A stretch of DNA of 64,000 nucleotides from Halobacillus yeomjeoni (GTDB taxonomy: Bacteria > Bacillota > Bacilli > Bacillales > Halobacillaceae), in NCBI RefSeq assembly GCF_020171525.1, contig NZ_JAIVAI010000003.1, positions 212,452 to 276,451 of the forward strand. Reading direction: 5' to 3'. Made by a program: the position numbers and the translations under genes. The first letter of the stretch is position 1; each line of letters starts with the position of its first letter. Positions 34,884-43,654 of this stretch are shown in pieces. Under the pieces are notes generated by a model. The model saw only the letters and a program-made list of their open reading frames with translations, was not told the origin of the DNA and ran no database searches.

Positions 34884-35903
34884 CTACTGATCCTCCACTT
34901 CAACAGTGAACTCTCCATCGCCTTGAGCGTACACAACCCAAACATCGTCATCTATCTTATACTCTAATTCACTGATGCCATAAATCTCTTTCTCAGCTTT
35001 ATCCTTGGCTTCCTTGATCACTTCACCGACACTCAAATCAGCCTCTCCCCAAGCATCTTCTTCAAGAATTTCAGTTTTCCATGCTGAAGATTGAGCAGGT
35101 AAGGACTCAGCAACGTTCCCGAACTTCACATGAACTCGATCGCCGACTTCCACCCCTGAAGGTGCATTCGAGAACCAGATGGAATTCACGAGCATTTCAT
35201 CGTCTCGAGTATCTACGACATACCCTATCAGTTCATCGACCCACACATCGAGTAAAATCCTGGCTTCGACTTGTTCTTTCAAATAAGATAAATCCTCTTC
35301 ACTCAACTCTTCCTTTACGCCTACTTCAATAGCATTTCCAGGAGTGCAGGTGCCAAGCGAATTCCACACCTCTTTAATAGAAGGGCGATCTTCAATCGCT
35401 TCATATAACTGATCCTGCATGTTTTCTAACTCTCGCTGCGAAAAATCTACCTTCTGGACAATTATGGCGTCATCATTAAAGTGCTGCTTCACTTGTTCTA
35501 CAACCTTTATAACGGCGTCTTCTTTTTCCACATTCTCCTTCAACTGAATGACGATCGTCCCTTTCACCATATACATGTTCCCAATCTCAAACAGTGATGG
35601 AACATCCAAACCTTGCTCCGACAATTTCTCCCGTAAAAATTCCTGCCTTACATTTTGAATCGCACTCACTTTATACATTTCTTCATTCTTAATAGCTGAA
35701 TCAACCTGATCGATCGGATACATCTTCTGCTCTTCTTCAGATAAATCTTCAAAGGTCTGTCCTTCGATCGACGAACGATCACAGGTGATTTCTTTTTTCT
35801 CCGAAGTATTTGATTTTGCTGCATTGTCTTCATCCGGATTGCTCGATGATGTCCCACAACCAGCCAGTAATAACAATATCAGTCCTAAATATAGCGCTCT
35901 CAT
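34884..35903 (-). CDS. Lipoprotein with a DUF3221-like C-terminal region
   Basis: 339-aa exported lipoprotein (lipobox LLAGC near residue 16, after a short hydrophobic signal). Its central part is acidic alpha/beta sequence with VKGTIVIQLKENVEKEDAVIKV. The region about 225-275 (GYVVDTRDDEMLVNSIWFSNAPSGVEVGDRVHVKFGNV) resembles the small DUF3221 beta domain of Bacillus secreted proteins. Function is unknown. AGGGGGA lies before the ATG. It stands alone; the promoter is in the 277 bp gap to the amino-acid transporter. Confidence 0.75.
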   Translation of the reverse strand: MRALYLGLILLLLAGCGTSSSNPDEDNAAKSNTSEKKEITCDRSSIEGQTFEDLSEEEQKMYPIDQVDSAIKNEEMYKVSAIQNVRQEFLREKLSEQGLDVPSLFEIGNMYMVKGTIVIQLKENVEKEDAVIKVVEQVKQHFNDDAIIVQKVDFSQRELENMQDQLYEAIEDRPSIKEVWNSLGTCTPGNAIEVGVKEELSEEDLSYLKEQVEARILLDVWVDELIGYVVDTRDDEMLVNSIWFSNAPSGVEVGDRVHVKFGNVAESLPAQSSAWKTEILEEDAWGEADLSVGEVIKEAKDKAEKEIYGISELEYKIDDDVWVVYAQGDGEFTVEVEDQ

Positions 35904-36180
35904 ACGTATCCCCCTTTCACTATCTTAGTCGTTCAGACCTAGATTTTAGTTACAAATTTTTCATAATAAAAAGAAAAATATGGTATAAAATGCACTACTA
36001 AATGAGTAATAAGGAGTATTTTAGTAGAATAAAGCGAAATTGAAAGAAAATTAGCTATATTTTTGCATGGATTCTAGTATTTCAATGTTTTTCTCCACTT
36101 TGCTGATATTTCTGAATTTTTGTATTTGTTACACAATTTGAGATAATAGTATATGACTAACTGAAGGGGGAGCACGATTT
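35904..36180. promoter_or_regulatory. Divergent promoter gap
   Basis: AT-rich 277 bp between two divergent genes. GAAGGGGGAG near 36162 is the ribosome site of the binding-protein gene. I see no conserved riboswitch or T-box. Confidence 0.35.
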
Positions 36181-36957
36181 ATGAAAAAGATGTACGCACT
36201 TATTATTAGTTTGATTGCAGTTTTATTCTTAGCTGCATGTGGAGGCGGAGATTCAGAAAATAAAACATACTCCGTCGCAACAGATAACAACTTCGTTCCG
36301 TTCGAATTCCTGAATGAAGAAACAGGAGAAATGGAAGGATTCGATATGGACTTGATCCGCGCCATCGCTGATGAAGCGGGAATCGATATTGAAATCGAGT
36401 CGATGAAGTTTGATGGTGTTGTTACTGGAATGCAGTCCGAACGTTATGATATCGGTATTGCAGGAATGACGATTACAGAAGAACGTAAAGAAACAATCGA
36501 TTTCTCTGATCCTTACTATGATGCTGGTTTGATGCTGGCTGTTCAAAAAGATAACACAGAAATCAAATCGGAAGATGATCTGGCTGGTAAAAAAGTCGCT
36601 ACCCGTTCCGGTACGACAAGTGAAACGTACTTAAAAGACAATCACCCGGAAGCTGAAGTCGTAACTTTCCCAGGTATTGTGGAAGCGTACATGGATCTTC
36701 AGTCCGGTCGTGTCGACGCGGTTATGTATGATGTTCCGAACGTTCAATACTATGTAGCCAACGACTCTAAAGGTGAACTGAAAACTGTCGGAGACATTCT
36801 ACAAGGTGAACAATACGGAATCGCATTCCCGAAAGGTTCTGAACTTGTTGGAGATGTGAACGAAGCACTTCAAACGTTGATCGACAACGGGAAATACGAT
36901 GATATTTATGAGAAATGGTTTGGTGAGCGTAAGTACGGTACAGAATCATCTGAATGA
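36181..36957 (+). CDS. Polar amino-acid ABC transporter substrate-binding lipoprotein
   Basis: Lipid-anchored binding protein of a polar amino-acid importer (PAAT family). The 258-aa product has a lipobox LAAC (Cys about 20). Family blocks are VATDNNFVPFEFLNEETGEMEGFDMDLIRAI, MQSERYDIGIAGMTITEERKETIDFSDPYYD with the conserved Arg/Asp ligand residues, VATRSGTTSETYL and DAVMYDVPNVQYY. The exact amino acid (Gln, Arg or Cys type) is not determinable. First gene of a three-gene operon; a hairpin separates it from the permease. Confidence 0.92.
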   Translation: MKKMYALIISLIAVLFLAACGGGDSENKTYSVATDNNFVPFEFLNEETGEMEGFDMDLIRAIADEAGIDIEIESMKFDGVVTGMQSERYDIGIAGMTITEERKETIDFSDPYYDAGLMLAVQKDNTEIKSEDDLAGKKVATRSGTTSETYLKDNHPEAEVVTFPGIVEAYMDLQSGRVDAVMYDVPNVQYYVANDSKGELKTVGDILQGEQYGIAFPKGSELVGDVNEALQTLIDNGKYDDIYEKWFGERKYGTESSE

Positions 36958-36969
36958 TAGCATAACCGG

Positions 36970-37004
36970 AAAAGCGTAGCAGGTGTCAAACTTGTTACGC
37001 TTTT
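36970..37004 (+). terminator. Attenuating hairpin after the amino-acid binding-protein gene
   Basis: AAAAGCGTA / TACGCTTTT stem with T-rich tail, between binding protein and permease. It fits partial termination that raises the binding protein relative to the membrane parts. Confidence 0.75.
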
Positions 37005-37068
37005 CTACCCTGTAAAGAACACTTACCCAGCAATACAAAACAGTCATAGATAAGGGGAGTCACTGGAT

Positions 37069-37725
37069 ATGGAAGCTTTCTTAGAGTCGCACTATGTCAG
37101 GGTCATGCCCTTCCTATTGGAAGGTTTGGTCTATACCCTGCTCATCACCGGCGTCGGCCTGTTCTTCGGCTTCATCCTCGGAGCCATCGTAGGACTTGCG
37201 CGTCTATCAAAAAACAAAATCATTTATGTACTTTCCTCCATTTATGTAGAAGCACTGCGGGGAACTCCGATTTTAGCACAGATCTTATTCATTTATTTTG
37301 GTCTACCCGATTTACTCGGCTTCAACATTGATAAAATTACCGCATCAATCATTGCTATTGCGGTCAACGCAGGAGCGTATATCGCGGAAATCGTCCGTGG
37401 TGCGGTTTACTCGATCGACAAAGGTCAAAACGAAGCCGGCCGGTCTATCGGACTTACACGCGGCCAGACGATGCGTTATATCATATGGCCACAAGCGTTC
37501 CGCCGTATGATTCCACCTCTTGGTAACCAATTCGTCATCAGTTTGAAGGATACGTCCTTGTTCTCTGTAATCGCCGTTGGTGAGATGCTCTACATGGGGC
37601 AGCAATACTACGGGATTACATTCGCAGCTTTCGAAGCGCTGACGATGGTATGTCTCATGTATCTAGCCATCACGGTTCCAACCGCGCTTTACTTGAGAAA
37701 AGTCGAAAGGAGACTTGACGTATGA
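37069..37725 (+). CDS. Polar amino-acid ABC transporter permease
   Basis: Inner-membrane subunit of the amino-acid importer. The 218-aa product has five membrane spans and the PAAT signature [30 protein letters not shown], whose EAA loop contacts the ATPase. The opening [17 protein letters not shown] and [14 protein letters not shown] are also typical. The ATPase gene overlaps its end by 4 nt, so they are translationally coupled. It probably works as a homodimer, since no second permease gene is present. Confidence 0.93.
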   Translation: MEAFLESHYVRVMPFLLEGLVYTLLITGVGLFFGFILGAIVGLARLSKNKIIYVLSSIYVEALRGTPILAQILFIYFGLPDLLGFNIDKITASIIAIAVNAGAYIAEIVRGAVYSIDKGQNEAGRSIGLTRGQTMRYIIWPQAFRRMIPPLGNQFVISLKDTSLFSVIAVGEMLYMGQQYYGITFAAFEALTMVCLMYLAITVPTALYLRKVERRLDV

Positions 37726-38447
37726 TGATCACAGTCAAAGATTTGCATAAATCATTCGGTAAAAACGAAGTGTTGAAAGGCATCGACTTGGAAGTGAAAG
37801 AACAAGAAGTCGTCTGTGTCATCGGCCCTTCCGGTTCCGGTAAAAGTACGTTGTTGAGGTGCCTCAACCTACTTGAGGAAGTGACGTCAGGAGATGTTTT
37901 CATCGAAAACGACAACCTGACCGACAAGAAAGTAAATATCAACGAAATCCGCTCCCGAGTCGGAATGGTGTTCCAGCACTTCAACTTGTTCCCGCACATG
38001 ACCGTGCTTGAAAACATTACACTAGGTCCAATTAAGATCAAAGGTGTCAAAAAAGATGATGCCATCAAAGCTGCGATGCCGCTGCTTGAGAAAGTAGGCC
38101 TGGAAGACAAAGCTGAGATGTATCCTGAAAGTTTATCTGGCGGACAAAAGCAGAGGGTAGCCATTGCACGATCGCTCGCGATGGAACCGAAAATCATGCT
38201 GTTTGACGAACCGACCTCCGCCCTTGACCCCGAGCTTGTCGGAGATGTTCTCGCCGTTATGAAAAACCTCGCTAAAGAGGGAATGACCATGGTTGTGGTG
38301 ACTCACGAAATGGGATTCGCACGCGAAATGGGCGACCGTGTCATCTTCATGGATGAGGGAATCATAATGGAAGAGGACACACCGGATGTCATTTTCGGAA
38401 ATCCTACCAACCCTCGTACGAAGGAGTTTTTAAGTAAAGTATTGTAA
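37722..38447 (+). CDS. Polar amino-acid ABC transporter ATPase
   Basis: Cytoplasmic ATPase of the importer. The 241-aa product has Walker [10 protein letters not shown] (residues about 35-43), Q-loop [12 protein letters not shown], signature [10 protein letters not shown], Walker [15 protein letters not shown] and the switch His in VVTHEMGFA. All catalytic residues are present. Two tandem ATGs at 37722 and 37725 could serve as start. Last gene of the operon, followed by a strong terminator. Confidence 0.95.
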   Translation: MMITVKDLHKSFGKNEVLKGIDLEVKEQEVVCVIGPSGSGKSTLLRCLNLLEEVTSGDVFIENDNLTDKKVNINEIRSRVGMVFQHFNLFPHMTVLENITLGPIKIKGVKKDDAIKAAMPLLEKVGLEDKAEMYPESLSGGQKQRVAIARSLAMEPKIMLFDEPTSALDPELVGDVLAVMKNLAKEGMTMVVVTHEMGFAREMGDRVIFMDEGIIMEEDTPDVIFGNPTNPRTKEFLSKVL

Positions 38448-38453
38448 GCACAA

Positions 38454-38487
38454 GACCCGTGCCTGGATGTCAGGTACGGGCCTTTTT
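38454..38487 (+). terminator. Terminator of the amino-acid ABC operon
   Basis: CCCGTGCCTG / CAGGTACGGG stem with a GATGT loop, followed by CCTTTTTGTG. Confidence 0.88.
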
Positions 38488-38489
38488 GT

Positions 38490-38565
38490 GTTTGGTCGAT
38501 AAATTAGAGTTTTCGCTGATATATTTAATTTTCAGCTGATAAATCCAGTTTTTCGCTGATACCCA
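38490..38565 (+). repeat. GATAAA phased array 3
   Basis: GAT cores at 38498, 38518, 38538 and 38558, exactly 20 bp apart: TTTGGTCGATAAA, then TCGCTGATATA, AGCTGATAAA and TCGCTGATACC. It lies between the convergent ends of the amino-acid ABC operon and gvpU. Confidence 0.88.
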
Positions 38566-38577
38566 AAGGTCCAGCGC

Positions 38578-38946
38578 CTAATCCTTCGCGTCAATTTTAC
38601 CTAAAAAGAATCCATCCACCTCTTCAACCTTGCCGCGCCAATAAAACTCTTCTTCTGAAGGCGTCGGTTGAGCATCACCATTATAGACCTGCGCGTTTTT
38701 CAAGTGGACGAAACGCACATCTTCTTGATCACGCTCTTCCGCGGACTGACTGGCTTCCGCCAATTTTTCACTGATGGCCTGGGAAACTTCATCGCCCTCT
38801 TCCAGTGATTCACTGAGCGATTGCAGATACTTACTCGCTGAAACCGTCGTCCCTGTCACAAGGGCTCCATTCACATTAAGTGTAAGGTCGATAGAAAAGT
38901 CTTTCTGATTGGCCGCTTTCACATAAGTCAAAAGTAAATCGTCCAT
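38578..38946 (-). CDS. gvpU: Gas vesicle accessory protein GvpU
   Basis: Last gene of the gas vesicle operon. The 122-aa protein has the GvpU opening TYVKAANQKDFSIDLTLNVNGALVTGTTVSASKYL (a mixed alpha/beta fold) and the ending FYWRGKVEEVDGFFLGKID. In B. megaterium GvpU affects gas vesicle clustering and is part of the minimal set for E. coli expression. AGGAGGA precedes the ATG. It is 15 nt from gvpT. Confidence 0.88.
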   Translation of the reverse strand: MDDLLLTYVKAANQKDFSIDLTLNVNGALVTGTTVSASKYLQSLSESLEEGDEVSQAISEKLAEASQSAEERDQEDVRFVHLKNAQVYNGDAQPTPSEEEFYWRGKVEEVDGFFLGKIDAKD

Positions 38947-38961
38947 AAGGATTCCTCCTGG

Positions 38962-39360
38962 TTATGATTTTTCAGTATCATCCTGTTGGGAAAGCTCTGT
39001 TTTCGGCTTTACTGTAGGGGCATGCATTTCCTCCATTTCTTTGGAAGCTGCCACTTCCGGGAGAGCTTCCTGAGCGTTTGAAGCTTCACCTAAAAGAGGA
39101 GTCGCTGGGTCACCTGAAGTTCGGAAACGTTCCACTACCTGCTTGGATTTATTCTTCAAGTTTGCAAGACCAAAACGTGCCCGCGCCTTCAATGTAGGAG
39201 CCTCTCCATCTTTAGATTGAGAGGAGCACTGAGTTAACCATCCTGCGGCAGCGCCGAGGACACCTCCTACCACTGCTCCGATTATTTTTTTATTCGTCTC
39301 ACTTATCCCACTCTCTTTTTGATGCGCGGATTGGTTCAACACTGTTTTTGTTTCTTCCAT
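38962..39360 (-). CDS. gvpT: Gas vesicle protein GvpT
   Basis: Accessory gas vesicle protein. I start at 39360 (MEETKTVL): AAAGG lies 9 nt upstream, whereas the ATG at 39369 overlaps the gvpJ stop as ATGA and touches the same AAAGG, leaving no spacer. The 132-aa product has the glycine/alanine hydrophobic segment IIGAVVGGVLGAAAGWL (about residues 25-41) typical of GvpT/YtxH-like proteins, then a charged helical tail. Its role in assembly is not established. Confidence 0.82.
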   Translation of the reverse strand: MEETKTVLNQSAHQKESGISETNKKIIGAVVGGVLGAAAGWLTQCSSQSKDGEAPTLKARARFGLANLKNKSKQVVERFRTSGDPATPLLGEASNAQEALPEVAASKEMEEMHAPTVKPKTELSQQDDTEKS

Positions 39361-39365
39361 TTGAA

Positions 39366-39689
39366 TCATCCTTTCTCAGCATAAGTATGGTTGTGCATTT
39401 TTGTTTCCAGATGTTCCAGACGTTGCCTGAGCTCTTTATTTTCTTTTTCCAAAGCTTCCGTACTTTGCTCAGCCGCTTTAGAGCTCAAATAAGGATCGGT
39501 TTCCCACCAGTCCATCCCGATTTCTTTGGCTTTATCGACAGAGGCGATGATCAGGCGGATTTTTATAGTCAGAAGTTCAACATCAGCAAGCCCGACCTTG
39601 ATATCACCGGCTACGACGACACCTTTGTCCAATACGGTTTCCAAAACGTCTACAATGCTGTTGGATTGGGTGGGGTGTTCGATGGACAT
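39366..39689 (-). CDS. gvpJ: Gas vesicle minor structural protein GvpJ
   Basis: GvpA-related shell or cap protein. The 107-aa product keeps the GvpA-like core DVLETVLDKGVVVAGDIKVGLADVELLTIKIRLIIASVDKA, then a charged helical tail (ENKELRQRLEHLETKM) with a coiled-coil look that GvpA lacks. It is thought to nucleate or cap the vesicle. AAGGGGG precedes the ATG. Confidence 0.92.
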   Translation of the reverse strand: MSIEHPTQSNSIVDVLETVLDKGVVVAGDIKVGLADVELLTIKIRLIIASVDKAKEIGMDWWETDPYLSSKAAEQSTEALEKENKELRQRLEHLETKMHNHTYAEKG

Positions 39690-39704
39690 GTTTTTCCCCC
39701 TTTT

Positions 39705-40004
39705 CTACAATAAGTTTCCTAGAGGACCGAGATCGATATTCAAATCCTCATCTTCCAAGTCGAAGATTTCCTTCAACTCATCCATTTTCACTTCCAGATT
39801 CATTAAAGCGAGACCCAGCTTCTCAATCTCCTCATCACTCAACGTCCCCCCGTCCACTCGGCGGATGGCATGACGCTCAATCAATTGACGCAGCAGTTCG
39901 ATCACTGTCAAAACCAGCTGCCCCAGTCCTTGTTCTGCCCCTTCAGGATCCAGGTTGATCCGCCCGCTTTTCAAAGGTTGTTGTTCGAAGTTACTTTGTG
40001 ACAT
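39705..40004 (-). CDS. gvpK: Gas vesicle protein GvpK
   Basis: Conserved assembly protein required for gas vesicle formation. The 99-aa acidic product has the family pattern RINLDPEGAEQGLGQLVLTVIELLRQLIERHAIRRVDGGTLSDEEIEKLGLALMNL. It overlaps the 3' end of gvpS by 14 nt. GGAGG precedes the ATG. Confidence 0.93.
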   Translation of the reverse strand: MSQSNFEQQPLKSGRINLDPEGAEQGLGQLVLTVIELLRQLIERHAIRRVDGGTLSDEEIEKLGLALMNLEVKMDELKEIFDLEDEDLNIDLGPLGNLL

Positions 40005-40236
40005 GACTAAGCGCCTCCATTTCTTCTTTGAGTTTCTTTGAGGTCAACGGGTCTTTTTCTTCGGCAACCAGCGTTTCTACCGCTGACACTAAAATACGTA
40101 AATCTAAATAAACGAGATCGATGCCTGCAATGGATATGACGATATCTCCTTGGATTGCCACCCCTTTATCCAAAACTGTATCCAGAATATCGATCAAAGC
40201 GATTTCCTTGTTTTCATACTGTTCTCTGTGTGACAT
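39991..40236 (-). CDS. gvpS: Gas vesicle protein GvpS
   Basis: 81-aa GvpA-family minor protein found in Bacillus gvp operons. Core IDILDTVLDKGVAIQGDIVISIAGIDLVYLDLRILVSAVETL matches GvpA/J/S. A lysine/glutamate tail follows. It overlaps gvpK by 14 nt and starts 3 nt after the gvpL stop. Confidence 0.88.
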   Translation of the reverse strand: MSHREQYENKEIALIDILDTVLDKGVAIQGDIVISIAGIDLVYLDLRILVSAVETLVAEEKDPLTSKKLKEEMEALSHVTK

Positions 40237-40239
40237 CCA

Positions 40240-41052
40240 TCAAACCTCACTTTTTGCGAGAGTCACAAAGTGATAGGCGGGCCAAGGACCCGTCACCTCA
40301 ATTTTCCATCCTGATTCTCTATGGCGATCGTTTGCCTCCGTAACGAGCTCCAGGAAAGTTTCTACATTCTCCGAAGAAATAAGATAAGCCCCGTTCCAGG
40401 ACATCTCTTCCGTTTTTCCCGTCACGTCCTTTTTCCAAATCTTCTTTTCCATAAAACGGTCCGCCCATCCATTCCACGTGTCATGCATTTGTTTAGAAAA
40501 AGTCAGCTGTTCCTCTTCGACCACTTGATCGATCCACCCGTCGAGCTTCTTCTTCTGTAAGTACTGCATGCCCTGACTCATACCGGCGATATCTTCCCGT
40601 TTTTTCAAAACATCAGGATGATTTTTTTCTATATTTCCTCTCAACCGATTTGGGTCGCAGTATATCTTCAAGTTCCACTCTTCTTTGCCTGCAATCTCAG
40701 TCAGAAGTTCATTCCAATCTTCACGATGTGCCTGAACCACATCAGACAATCGATTTTGACTTTGGTAAATGGTAAAAAGCTTCATTGGGACAATATTCGT
40801 ACGTTCTCTCAGCTTCAACAATGTTTCATGATGGTGAAAAGCTTTTTCCTGAATCCAGTCAAGCTCCTTCGTCTTCTTTTCAATTATTTCTTCACCATAA
40901 TCGCTTTCATCCAGCCGGCAAACGACAGCCATACAATCCTCGAATCCAATGGTAAAAAGCGGATGCTCACCATCAATCCCCATTAAATCTGAAAAAGCTT
41001 CATTATTTTTACCGGCCGGAGCAACCCCGTATAAGTATAATAGTTCCGCCAT
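40240..41052 (-). CDS. gvpL: Gas vesicle protein GvpL (GvpL/F family)
   Basis: Assembly protein of the GvpL/F family, thought to help initiate the vesicle. I start at 41052 (MAELLYLYG) because GAGGG lies 9 nt upstream, while the ATG at 41061 sits against it. The 270-aa product has YLYGVAPA at the start, VPMKLFTIY in the middle and GPWAYHFV-like GPWPAYHFVTL at the end, all shared with GvpF. The C-terminal block is the usual GvpL/F C-domain. Confidence 0.9.
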   Translation of the reverse strand: MAELLYLYGVAPAGKNNEAFSDLMGIDGEHPLFTIGFEDCMAVVCRLDESDYGEEIIEKKTKELDWIQEKAFHHHETLLKLRERTNIVPMKLFTIYQSQNRLSDVVQAHREDWNELLTEIAGKEEWNLKIYCDPNRLRGNIEKNHPDVLKKREDIAGMSQGMQYLQKKKLDGWIDQVVEEEQLTFSKQMHDTWNGWADRFMEKKIWKKDVTGKTEEMSWNGAYLISSENVETFLELVTEANDRHRESGWKIEVTGPWPAYHFVTLAKSEV

Positions 41053-41070
41053 GCAAGACATCCCTCGTTC

Positions 41071-41325
41071 CTAGTTGCGTTTCGTCATTTTTTCCCACTG
41101 TTCCATCTCTCTTCTTTTCGCCACTTCATAACGCAGCAGCAATTCTTCTTCCTGAGATTCATAAACTTCCTCTGATATTTCCTCAAGCTCATACATCATC
41201 TGCAGTTGAACGAGCTTTTTTTGAATATGTTCTAAATCGTACAATTCCTTATCCACTTCTTCTTTCACATGTTTGCCGACTCTGACCACGAGATCGATCG
41301 GGGAAGTGAACAATTTGTGGATCAT
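41071..41325 (-). CDS. gvpG: Gas vesicle protein GvpG
   Basis: 84-aa helical accessory protein. Opening MIHKLFTSPIDLVVRVGKHV and the charged helical body (YDLEHIQKKLVQLQMMYELEEISEEVYESQEEELL) match GvpG. The ATG overlaps the gvpF stop (ATGA), with GGAGG 7 nt upstream, so translation is coupled. Confidence 0.92.
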   Translation of the reverse strand: MIHKLFTSPIDLVVRVGKHVKEEVDKELYDLEHIQKKLVQLQMMYELEEISEEVYESQEEELLLRYEVAKRREMEQWEKMTKRN

Positions 41326-42086
41326 GTAGGTTCCTCCACTTTCAATTTGATGTTAATGAAATTGTACGCAGGCCAAGGTCCTGTATATTTAAAATCAACA
41401 CTTTCCTTCCATTCATCGTGCAATTCATTGACAACCCGATCGAATTTTTCTTCCTTCTCACGATCGATCAGGTAAGAGCCATTTAACAACATTTTCTCCC
41501 CCAGCGTATCGTTCGTTTTCGAGGATTCAGAAATTTGGACGAGCGGGTGATGAATGCTGTTTTCCACTCTTCTTTGAGTTTCTTTGAAAAAGTCTTCTGC
41601 CATTTCACCAAGCTTGATCCGATCGAAATAACCGGCTGCTTCCGACTTTCTTTCCACCGTTTCTTTTTGCTTGATAACTCGTTCATCCTGATGGATTTGT
41701 TCTTCCAGCCATTCTTGTTTCCCAATCACTTTCAAACCGATTTCAATCTTGTTTTTCACTTTAGGGAACAACTCTTCTAATTGAGGATATAAATTCTCAA
41801 GCAGAACTTCTGTATCCTCTACCGTATGAAACACATTTCCGAAACTGATGGGAACGACCGTATTTTCTGTATTCATCACACGTGAAATCACCTGCTGGTG
41901 CATCATCAAGTTGGTTTTGTCAGGGTGATAGATTTTTACCGGGGCTTCCATAGCCACCATAGCTGCATCCTTATGGTGAATCGTAAAAACGGCCCGCTCC
42001 TCATCTTGAAACATGATCGTTCCAAAGTCTTTTTCCTCTTCAGTCTGTATACAACAAAATACATATATTCCTGTTCGATCTTCCAT
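41322..42086 (-). CDS. gvpF: Gas vesicle protein GvpF (GvpL/F family)
   Basis: Gas vesicle assembly protein. I start at 42086 (MEDRTGIYVFCC): AGGAGG lies 7 nt before it and the gene then begins 11 nt after the gvpN stop. The 254-aa product has VVPISFGNVFHTVEDTEVLLENLYP and a C-terminal GPWPAYNFINI, the same ending as GvpL, so the two are paralogues. A 4-nt overlap joins it to gvpG. Confidence 0.92.
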   Translation of the reverse strand: MEDRTGIYVFCCIQTEEEKDFGTIMFQDEERAVFTIHHKDAAMVAMEAPVKIYHPDKTNLMMHQQVISRVMNTENTVVPISFGNVFHTVEDTEVLLENLYPQLEELFPKVKNKIEIGLKVIGKQEWLEEQIHQDERVIKQKETVERKSEAAGYFDRIKLGEMAEDFFKETQRRVENSIHHPLVQISESSKTNDTLGEKMLLNGSYLIDREKEEKFDRVVNELHDEWKESVDFKYTGPWPAYNFINIKLKVEEPT

Positions 42087-42097
42087 CCTTTTTCCTC

Positions 42098-43003
42098 CTA
42101 CACCTGCTTGCAAACGTTTAAAATATGGCTCCTTACATCTTCCTCGCGCTTTGAACATAACTTCAAATGAAAATAACACACATCCAAGGCCAACTGCTGA
42201 AACTCCTCATTCTCACCATCCACAGGTATATCATTTTTCATGATCACATCCGCCATCATGAGAGAAGCTCTCAAACTTACGGTCTGACTCCCTTCACGAC
42301 ATAACGCATTCACGTTTCCAATGAGATCGACGATTTTTCCCGCCTCTCCTTTTCCAATGGACGTCTGCTGCATGAGTATCTCAGCTCTTGTTTCATTACC
42401 CATCGTCTCAAACGGCAGAGAAATCATCCGATCAAGAAGGGCATCCTGAGTTTCATAGACTCCCACATACTCCGAAGGGTTACTAGTGAAAATGATCGAA
42501 AAATGAGGATGGACCTCAATATGAGATTGTTTTCGTTTTGCTCCGTATAAGGGCAGGATTTTTTCTTCAATGACGGACAAAAAAAGATTATTTGTATCTG
42601 GACTGGAGCGGGTGAATTCATCATAAACGACGGTATGACCATTTTTCACCGCTTCGTACAATCTCCCTTCCACCCAGTCTTCCGTCACGTTTTCTTCGAC
42701 CTTATGAACTTGTTTTACAAAATTATCGTTCAGTTTCTTACGGTTATAGCCCTTAAAAGCACCGATTAAATCTTCATTGGACATATCCCTGTTTCCATTG
42801 ATCAGCGTCACTGGTCTGTTTCGACTTTTGGCCACATGCACGGCCAGCGTCGTCTTCCCAATCCCGGAAGGACCCGTGTAATGAATCGGGTAACCAGCAG
42901 ATAAATAACGGTGGGAGCGGCGGATCAAACTACGAAAAAAGGGGTGGTCATAGACGTCTTGCTGATTGGATGCCTTCTGTTTCATTCGGGTCAATCGTGA
43001 CAT
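42098..43003 (-). CDS. gvpN: Gas vesicle ATPase GvpN
   Basis: AAA+ ATPase of the MoxR-like type needed for vesicle enlargement. The 301-aa product has Walker A GPSGIGKTT (residues about 45-53), a Walker B-type TVVYDEFTRSSPDTNN (about 125-140) and sensor-1 IIFTSNPSEY. RPVTLINGNRDMSNEDLIGAF and DAFKG-like loops match GvpN. It starts after a GGGGGA site. Confidence 0.94.
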   Translation of the reverse strand: MSRLTRMKQKASNQQDVYDHPFFRSLIRRSHRYLSAGYPIHYTGPSGIGKTTLAVHVAKSRNRPVTLINGNRDMSNEDLIGAFKGYNRKKLNDNFVKQVHKVEENVTEDWVEGRLYEAVKNGHTVVYDEFTRSSPDTNNLFLSVIEEKILPLYGAKRKQSHIEVHPHFSIIFTSNPSEYVGVYETQDALLDRMISLPFETMGNETRAEILMQQTSIGKGEAGKIVDLIGNVNALCREGSQTVSLRASLMMADVIMKNDIPVDGENEEFQQLALDVCYFHLKLCSKREEDVRSHILNVCKQV

Positions 43004-43018
43004 ACAGAACCGTCCCCC

Positions 43019-43279
43019 TTATTGCTCAACCGTTTCTTCTATTTCACTGCGGTATCTTAAACTCACCCTTGAGAACCCGGTCACTTCATGGTCATCGTCA
43101 AGGAACACTTCATAAAGGCCGATCATCTGGTCTCTGGCGTATTTACGCATATAATCTTTTTCTTCTATGACCTCTACCAGTACTCTCCACCCTTCCTCGT
43201 TCTTTTTTGCCGAAATGATTTTGTGAGGCGGAGCTATGTTATCTTGAAAAAATGTAGTCACCGTATCAAGTATTTTCAT
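43019..43279 (-). CDS. gvpR: Gas vesicle protein GvpR (GvpO-like)
   Basis: 86-aa accessory protein. I start at ATG 43279 (MKILDTVTTFF); a TTG 6 nt earlier is equally near the AAAGGTG site. The sequence GWRVLVEVIEEKDYMRKYARDQMIGLYEVFLDDDHEVTGFSRVSLRYR fits the GvpO domain, and its place between gvpB and gvpN is that of B. megaterium GvpR. Regulatory in archaea (GvpO), structural role in bacteria unclear. Confidence 0.82.
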   Translation of the reverse strand: MKILDTVTTFFQDNIAPPHKIISAKKNEEGWRVLVEVIEEKDYMRKYARDQMIGLYEVFLDDDHEVTGFSRVSLRYRSEIEETVEQ

Positions 43280-43342
43280 AAACAAGAAACACCTTTCTCA
43301 TAGACTGTGAGAGTTGACGTCCGCCGCCAACTCTCACTCCTC

Positions 43343-43633
43343 TTATATACTGAATCCGCTTTGTTGATTAGATGATTGGTAGGAAGAAGAGCCGCCTTCA
43401 CCTAAACGTCCTCCTAAACCTTCTTCTTCTACTTCATCTCGAAGCAGCCCGACCGCTTCCGCGTATCGAAGCCACGTGTCTACACTAGCCACCACGACGC
43501 GAGCTTCTACCGTGATCAGTTCAATCCCTACCACAGATACCCGCGCAAACGCATCAATGACGATTCCTTTATCCAAAATTCTATCAACGACTTCTGCAAG
43601 GCTGGAGCTATCATTTGATTTTTGTATAGCCAA
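43343..43633 (-). CDS. gvpB: Major gas vesicle structural protein GvpB (GvpA family)
   Basis: Main ribbed shell protein. I choose TTG 43633: AAAGGAG lies 7 nt before it, while the ATG 6 nt earlier touches the site, and the resulting N-terminus [14 protein letters not shown] aligns residue for residue with other GvpA/B proteins. The 96-aa core [50 protein letters not shown] is the invariant GvpA sequence. The C-terminus is a Gly/Ser/Gln-rich tail ending GFSI, longer than in GvpA. It is the only GvpA/B gene in the cluster. Confidence 0.95.
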   Translation of the reverse strand: MAIQKSNDSSSLAEVVDRILDKGIVIDAFARVSVVGIELITVEARVVVASVDTWLRYAEAVGLLRDEVEEEGLGGRLGEGGSSSYQSSNQQSGFSI

Positions 43634-43654
43634 TGCCATTCTCCTTTCGAGTTT

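Noticed and set aside
37670..38290. Minus-strand frame of 206 aa inside the amino-acid ABC ATPase gene
   Set aside because: Antisense shadow of a gene with intact Walker motifs.
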